This document shows positions 1 to 6,265 of a stretch of 6,265 nucleotides of DNA, piece by piece. Position 1 is the stretch's first letter. Each line of letters opens with the position of its first letter. The stretch is from the NCBI GenBank assembly GCA_014803815.1, contig JAAVAY010000026.1, forward strand, positions 8,382-14,646, written 5' to 3'. The notes under the pieces were generated by a model, which was not told the origin of the DNA, ran no database searches, and worked only from the letters and a program-made list of their open reading frames with translations. The DNA comes from Allobaculum sp. GTDB lineage: Bacteria > Bacillota_I > Bacilli_A > Erysipelotrichales > Erysipelotrichaceae. A program made the position numbers and the translations under genes.

Positions 1-444
1 CATGGAGAAGAAATTTACGTTTGGGACTTTGCTTTAAAGCTTCTTTTATCCATATTTTCTTTATCCATTGGATTTGTGGGCGGCGATGTCACCCCTCTTT
101 TTGCAGTCGGGGCCACTTTAGGAGCCGTATTAGGACCACTCTTTGGTCTTCCCGCTCCGTTTGGAGCGGCTTTAGGGTATGCTGCGACCTTTGGCGCGGG
201 CACCAATACATGGGTTTCTCCTTTAGTAATTGGAATGGAAATCTTTGGATATGCCTATTTTCCTTTCTTTTTTATCACGTGCTCCTTTGCGTTTTTGGTC
301 AATGGCAATCAATCCATTTATGGTTTACAGCGAAAGCTCATCTCCGTCTTTAACCTCAAAGATCTTGATTGGAATCACTCCTCTTTAGATCTCACAATAG
401 CTCCTGAAGAGAAAAGCGATGAACCAAAAATACTTAATTCTTAG
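1..444 (+). CDS. CLC-family anion transporter, probable CLC-F fluoride/proton antiporter, C-terminal part (5' end outside window)
   Basis: The reading frame is open from base 1 and ends at TAG 442-444, giving the last 147 residues of a membrane protein. Visible residues 24-41 read GFVGGDVTPLFAVGATLG, which corresponds to the GFKGGEVTPLFFIGATLG-type segment (helix N region) of CLC proteins. It is followed by an ATFGAGTNT stretch, GMEIFG (78-83) and SIYGLQ (105-110, Tyr107), all in the usual CLC order. Two or three hydrophobic membrane spans are visible, then a polar cytoplasmic tail of about 35 residues. The V-T-P form, rather than the GIFAP of chloride CLCs, is what I recall for the CLC-F branch, which exports fluoride in exchange for protons. 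Asp29 stands where CLC-F proteins normally have Glu, and Trp71 where NTP is usual. The selectivity-helix and gating-glutamate motifs lie upstream of the window, so substrate remains inferred. CLC family is near certain; fluoride specificity is moderately supported. Confidence 0.85.
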   Translation, partial: HGEEIYVWDFALKLLLSIFSLSIGFVGGDVTPLFAVGATLGAVLGPLFGLPAPFGAALGYAATFGAGTNTWVSPLVIGMEIFGYAYFPFFFITCSFAFLVNGNQSIYGLQRKLISVFNLKDLDWNHSSLDLTIAPEEKSDEPKILNS

Positions 445-451
445 ACGTTCT

Positions 452-477
452 ACCTAGACTGTATGTCTAGGTTTTTT
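452..477 (+). terminator. Intrinsic terminator of the CLC gene
   Basis: A perfect 8-bp stem, ACCTAGAC (452-459) with GTCTAGGT (465-472), closes a 5-base loop (TGTAT). It runs directly into a T-tract (472-477), starting 8 bases after the CLC stop codon. The T-run is on the plus-strand side only, so it serves the plus-strand gene. Confidence 0.85.
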
Positions 478-479
478 AT

Positions 480-490
480 GTCTTGAAGAC
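480..490. repeat. 11-base palindrome GTCTTGAAGAC, copy 1
   Basis: GTCTT-G-AAGAC is a perfect inverted repeat around a central base. It lies between the two opposing terminators. An identical copy lies at 4626-4636 between camS and gatC. No function is known to me; the repetition could be chance. Confidence 0.4.
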
Positions 491-523
491 AAAAAATTCC
501 TCTAAGCTCAGCTTAGAGGAATT
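491..523 (-). terminator. Intrinsic terminator of the minus-strand nuclease-like gene
   Basis: A perfect 13-bp inverted repeat, AATTCCTCTAAGC (495-507) and GCTTAGAGGAATT (511-523), has a 3-base loop (TCA). On the plus strand it is preceded by six A (491-496), which reads as a T-run after the hairpin on the minus strand. It lies about 50 bases beyond the stop of the 573-977 gene and forms a tail-to-tail pair with the terminator at 452-477. Confidence 0.88.
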
Positions 524-572
524 CAATGGATCTTAAGGTAAAACTCTTTTTTAGTGATCTATAACAAGGAAT

Positions 573-977
573 CTATCCCATAGGGATCAGTGGATCAGGA
601 AGCTTTTCTTCGCCACTATAGATGACATAGAGCTCTACAAGAGGCATTTTTAGGGACTTTAGGTGGTTAGAATCTTTTTGTTGAAGATCTTGATATTCCT
701 TGATCAAGTGGTAAGCCTCTTGCGCTACGTCATAGGCAATCTTTGGTGACCAATGGCGTTGATTTGTGACAAAGATCAGACGATGATCTCGAACTAAAAA
801 CACCAAGTCATGCCTTTGGTTGGTTAAAGCCGTTTTCAAAGTCAAAATCTGAACATCGTTTTCGGTAATAGTTGTATCTTCGGGATGCAAAATTTGATAC
901 AACGCCAAGAGATCCTGCTTGACTTGGGACAAGAAGAGAAAAAAACTCTCTTTTATCTTCTTTTCTAAAATGGCCAT
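573..977 (-). CDS. Short Rpn/PD-(D/E)XK nuclease-like protein, probably catalytically degenerate
   Basis: This encodes a 134-residue soluble protein. The start ATG (975-977) follows a strong SD (AAAGGAG, 983-989 on the minus strand, spacing 5), and a minus-strand terminator follows the stop, so it reads as a real, expressed gene. Residues 26-36 (LYQILHPEDTT), 57-62 (DLVFLV), 66-78 (RLIFVTNQRHWSP), 87-95 (EAYHLIKEY) and 111-122 (MPLVELYVIYSG) follow, in order, the pattern I know from Rpn/transposase-like PD-(D/E)XK proteins of Firmicutes: LYN-L, ND-FL, -YEHQST-P or -VEAQSTWS-, a helix ending in EY, then P-P-FVV-YNG. In that family the acidic residue of the E-x-Q motif is catalytic; here it is Thr71 (VTNQ), while Asp57 and Gln73 remain. 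Full-length relatives are roughly 250-300 residues, so this one also lacks the C-terminal half and part of the N-terminal region. It may be a decaying remnant or an inactive derivative. Assignment is from motif memory; function is unproven. Confidence 0.65.
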   Translation of the reverse strand: MAILEKKIKESFFLFLSQVKQDLLALYQILHPEDTTITENDVQILTLKTALTNQRHDLVFLVRDHRLIFVTNQRHWSPKIAYDVAQEAYHLIKEYQDLQQKDSNHLKSLKMPLVELYVIYSGEEKLPDPLIPMG

Positions 978-982
978 GTTTT

Positions 983-989
983 CTCCTTT
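983..989 (-). promoter_or_regulatory. Ribosome binding site of the nuclease-like gene
   Basis: On the minus strand AAAGGAG precedes the ATG at 977-975 with 5 intervening bases. This near-consensus SD fixes the start of the 134-residue protein. It lies inside the 984-1018 inverted repeat described separately. Confidence 0.75.
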
Positions 990-1018
990 CTCTTGTTTAT
1001 AGGGAAAAAGAGAAGGGA
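984..1018. repeat. Imperfect inverted repeat covering the minus-gene SD
   Basis: TCCTTTCTCTT (984-994) pairs with AAGAGAAGGGA (1008-1018), 10 of 11 positions, around a 13-base loop. In a minus-strand transcript starting upstream of 1018 the arm 994-984 contains most of the SD (AAAGGAG). The loop also carries a minus-strand TATAAA (996-1001), which could be a -10 element with its start so close that the leader would be only about 12 bases. Either role, RNA hairpin or operator-like site, is speculative; purine/pyrimidine-rich DNA makes such repeats easier by chance. Confidence 0.35.
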
Positions 1019-1188
1019 AGAGTCACTTACAAAGAAAAAAATTAAAAAACGCTTTTCCTTTGGAATGCTCAAAGCTTGGCTTTTTAGATCTTTATGGTTT
1101 AACAGTTCAAGCTTTTTTCTTCCTTTCACCGCTTTCTTTTGTGCTTCATGAATTTTTAAATGGAAGGTAGAGGATTCAACACATTCTT

Positions 1189-1197
1189 TGTTACTAT
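1189..1197 (+). promoter_or_regulatory. Candidate extended -10 promoter for ligA operon
   Basis: TGTTACTAT matches the extended -10 form TG-n-TAnnaT, with hexamer TACTAT at 1192-1197. No good -35 is seen 16-18 bases upstream, which extended -10 promoters can tolerate. Transcription would begin near 1204, giving a leader of about 38 bases that contains the 1210-1226 hairpin and the ligA SD. Confidence 0.4.
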
Positions 1198-1202
1198 GTT
1201 GA

Positions 1203-4624
<3,422 letters not shown>

Positions 4625-4625
4625 A

Positions 4626-4636
4626 GTCTTGAAGAC
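4626..4636. repeat. 11-base palindrome GTCTTGAAGAC, copy 2
   Basis: This is identical to the copy at 480-490. It sits one base after the camS stop and 7 bases before the gatC SD, in the only non-overlapping junction of the operon. Its two 5-base arms are too short and T-poor for a terminator. Confidence 0.4.
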
Positions 4637-4654
4637 CAACTAGAAAGGATCAAA

Positions 4655-4948
4655 ATGGAAAAGTTTTCAACTGAATACTTTCGTAAGCTTGCCAACGACT
4701 TGCGTTTTGATTTAAGCGATCAAGAAATTGAAGAGCTTAAAAAAGATTTTGTGGCGGTCGAACAACAAGTGGAATTGTTCGAAACCATCGATACCCAAGG
4801 TGTTGAACCCATGGTGTATCCCTTTGAAACGCCCACCGTTTTCTTGCGAGAAGATAAAGAAGCAGACAAATTGTCTCAAAAAGAAGCGCTTCAAAATGCG
4901 CCCGATGTCCGTATGGGTCACATTCATGTGCCAAAGGTGGTGAAATAA
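4655..4948 (+). CDS. gatC: Aspartyl/glutamyl-tRNA amidotransferase subunit C
   Basis: GatC is the small subunit that wraps around and stabilises GatA and links it to GatB in GatCAB. The complex converts Glu-tRNA(Gln) and/or Asp-tRNA(Asn) to the amidated forms in the cytoplasm. The 97 residues match the family length. The N-terminal helices (YFRKLANDLRFDLSDQEIEE, 8-27) are followed by a DTQGVEPMVYPF turn (46-57), LREDK (64-68), and the diagnostic C-terminal ALQNAPD then H-VPKVV (93-96 VPKV). SD AAAGGA (4644-4649) lies 5 bases before the ATG. The stop overlaps the gatA ATG by one base (TAATG), which suggests coupled, stoichiometric synthesis with GatA. Confidence 0.96.
   Translation: MEKFSTEYFRKLANDLRFDLSDQEIEELKKDFVAVEQQVELFETIDTQGVEPMVYPFETPTVFLREDKEADKLSQKEALQNAPDVRMGHIHVPKVVK
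4934..4943 (+). promoter_or_regulatory. Extended ribosome binding site of gatA within the gatC end
   Basis: AAGGTGGTGA differs at one base from AAGGAGGTGA, the full anti-SD complement. It ends 4 bases before the ATG at 4948. It decides the short gatA start and adds to the coupling given by the TAATG overlap. Confidence 0.7.
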
Positions 4949-6265
4949 TGAAAAGCAACTATTCTCCTAGGGAAGCCGCAGCTTTCCTTGCCAAAGTAAA
5001 CCCCCTGCTCAATGCGGCGGTTACCATCGTTGAAAACCCTGAAGAAAATCCCAAAGCTGGAAAATTGGCGGGAATGCCAGTAGCCTTAAAAGACAATGTC
5101 TCCACCCAAGGAATTCGCACCACCGCTAGTTCCAAGATTTTAGACAATTATGTCCCTGTCTACGATGCTACGATCGTCCAAAAGCTCAAAGACGCTGGAG
5201 CCACCATCGTAGCCAAAACGAGTATGGATGAGCTGGGTATGGGAGGAACTAACCGCAATGCGGCTATTGGTCCAGCCCACAATCCTTGGAATACCGATCA
5301 CATCACCGGAGGATCCTCAGGAGGCTCGGCAGCCGTGATGGCCCTTGAAGCTGTGCCTCTTGCCATTGGAACAGACACTGGCGATTCCATTCGTAAACCC
5401 GCCGCGTATTGTGGTGTAGTCGGAGTAAAGCCAACGTATGGACGCATTAGCCGTTATGGCATCATTCCTTACGCTTCTTCGCTTGATACGGTAGGCTTCT
5501 TTACTCAAAACATCGCTGATGCAGCTCTGGCCCTAGAAGTTTTAGCGGGTCGCGATGATCACGATATGACCTCTTCCTTTTTAGAAGTGCCCGAATACGC
5601 CACGCTTTTAAATCCAAATGTCCAAGGCAAAACCATTGGTGTTTTGCGTACAGTATCCGATCGCATTCGCAATGCCGATTTAGCCAAAGCCTTCGATCAA
5701 TTGATTGAAGATCTCAAAGCTAAAGGAGCCATGGTAAAGGATGTGTACATGGACGAAAAACTCATGGAACTCATCGCCCCTGTCTACAAAACCATCGCCA
5801 ACGCCGAAGCGACTGCCAACCATTCCAACTTGGATGGTCTACGCTTTGGTGTACGTGTGCCTGGAGAAACGGTAGAAGAAGTCATGACCAATTCCCGAAC
5901 CGCTGGTTTTTCAAGTTATGTGCGAGCCCGCTTTGTGATCGGTTCCTACACCTTATTTGAAGAAAATCAGGATCGCCTGTTTCGAAAAGCGCAACAAATT
6001 CGCCGTCTAATTGTCGATGCGTATAAGAAATTGTATGAAGAAGTCGAAGTGATTCTTGCCCCTGCTGCGGTGGATTTAGCTCCCTTGATTGAAGAGAGTA
6101 GCGATGTTCGTTTTGGAGAAGACCCCTTTGAAGAAGAGCATATGCAGCTCGCTAACTTCTCTGGGTATCCTTCGCTCACTATGCCTCTAGGCTTGAGCGA
6201 TGGCTTGCCTTTTGGCATCAACTTAACCGCTCCTGCATTTGAAGAACAAAACTTATTTGATGTCG
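4948..6265 (+). CDS. gatA: Aspartyl/glutamyl-tRNA amidotransferase subunit A (3' end outside window)
   Basis: GatA is the glutaminase of GatCAB. It is an amidase-signature enzyme that releases ammonia from glutamine and channels it to GatB for tRNA amidation. From ATG 4948 the frame stays open to the window end (439 residues; the family is about 480-490). The Ser-cisSer-Lys triad is present: Lys48 (ALKDN), Ser123 (GGSSGGS, 121-127) and nucleophile Ser147. These positions keep the S. aureus spacing (K79, S154, S178) with a constant offset of 31, so the N terminus is about 31 residues shorter than usual. Further family segments are GVKPTYGRISRYG (159-171), ASSLDTVGFFT (176-186) and NFSGYPSLTMPLG (403-415). 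The nucleophile motif reads GTDTGDSIRKPA rather than the usual GSDTGGSIRQPA, placing Asp146 beside Ser147 and Lys for Gln at 150. gatB is expected downstream. Confidence 0.97.
   Translation, partial: MKSNYSPREAAAFLAKVNPLLNAAVTIVENPEENPKAGKLAGMPVALKDNVSTQGIRTTASSKILDNYVPVYDATIVQKLKDAGATIVAKTSMDELGMGGTNRNAAIGPAHNPWNTDHITGGSSGGSAAVMALEAVPLAIGTDTGDSIRKPAAYCGVVGVKPTYGRISRYGIIPYASSLDTVGFFTQNIADAALALEVLAGRDDHDMTSSFLEVPEYATLLNPNVQGKTIGVLRTVSDRIRNADLAKAFDQLIEDLKAKGAMVKDVYMDEKLMELIAPVYKTIANAEATANHSNLDGLRFGVRVPGETVEEVMTNSRTAGFSSYVRARFVIGSYTLFEENQDRLFRKAQQIRRLIVDAYKKLYEEVEVILAPAAVDLAPLIEESSDVRFGEDPFEEEHMQLANFSGYPSLTMPLGLSDGLPFGINLTAPAFEEQNLFDV

Noticed and set aside
21..353. Plus-strand frame of 110 residues overlapping the CLC gene
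   Set aside because: It is an out-of-frame reading of the CLC coding sequence, which has clear family motifs in frame 1.
1071..1118. Inverted repeat AAAGCTTG / CAAGCTTT followed by a T-run, terminator- or attenuator-like
   Set aside because: The loop is about 29 bases, each arm contains the self-palindrome AAGCTT, and the DNA is T-rich; no alternative antiterminator structure or T-box element was seen.
1065..1151. Possible plus-strand small hydrophobic peptide of 28 residues in the intergenic region
   Set aside because: No ribosome binding site precedes it and nothing supports expression; short open frames are expected by chance.
4712..4958. Several open frames on both strands across gatC
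   Set aside because: They are shadows of gatC; only the 4655-4948 frame has an SD and GatC motifs.

Overview
The window looks like a chromosomal segment of a low-to-moderate-GC Gram-positive bacterium. The order ligA - camS-like lipoprotein - gatC - gatA is a Firmicutes arrangement. Shine-Dalgarno sequences are strong, intrinsic terminators end in T-runs, and the lipoprotein is of the CamS family. The unusual GatA active-site motif and the type of PD-(D/E)XK-like protein present suggest Erysipelotrichia or a Mollicutes relative, but that placement is inference from remembered family features, not a search result.

Left part (1-1241). The window opens inside the 3' end of a CLC-type membrane transporter gene whose surviving motifs fit the CLC-F fluoride/proton antiporter branch. 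It ends in an intrinsic terminator. A second, minus-strand terminator lies immediately beyond it and serves a convergent small gene (573-977, minus). That gene encodes a short relative of Rpn/PD-(D/E)XK nuclease-like proteins that appears to lack a key acidic residue. The 264-base gap between this gene and ligA is a divergent regulatory region: it holds the minus gene's SD, a candidate extended -10 promoter for ligA, a small hairpin just upstream of the ligA SD, and an inverted repeat that could cover the minus gene's SD.

Right part (1242-6265). Four same-strand genes are packed as one probable operon: ligA (NAD+-dependent DNA ligase, with an extra N-terminal segment of about 85 residues), a CamS-family lipoprotein (GTG start overlapping the ligA stop as GTGA), gatC (30 bases later) and gatA (overlapping gatC by one base as TAATG and running off the window). 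GatC and GatA are two of the three subunits of the glutamyl/aspartyl-tRNA amidotransferase, so gatB is expected just downstream. The operon therefore joins DNA-strand sealing, an envelope lipoprotein and indirect aminoacylation of tRNA-Gln and/or tRNA-Asn.

I see no mobile element, CRISPR array or RNA gene. The points most worth a second look are sequence departures in otherwise familiar proteins: the LigA N-terminal extension, Asp beside the GatA nucleophile, Asp for Glu in the CLC-F core motif, and the degenerate nuclease-like protein.
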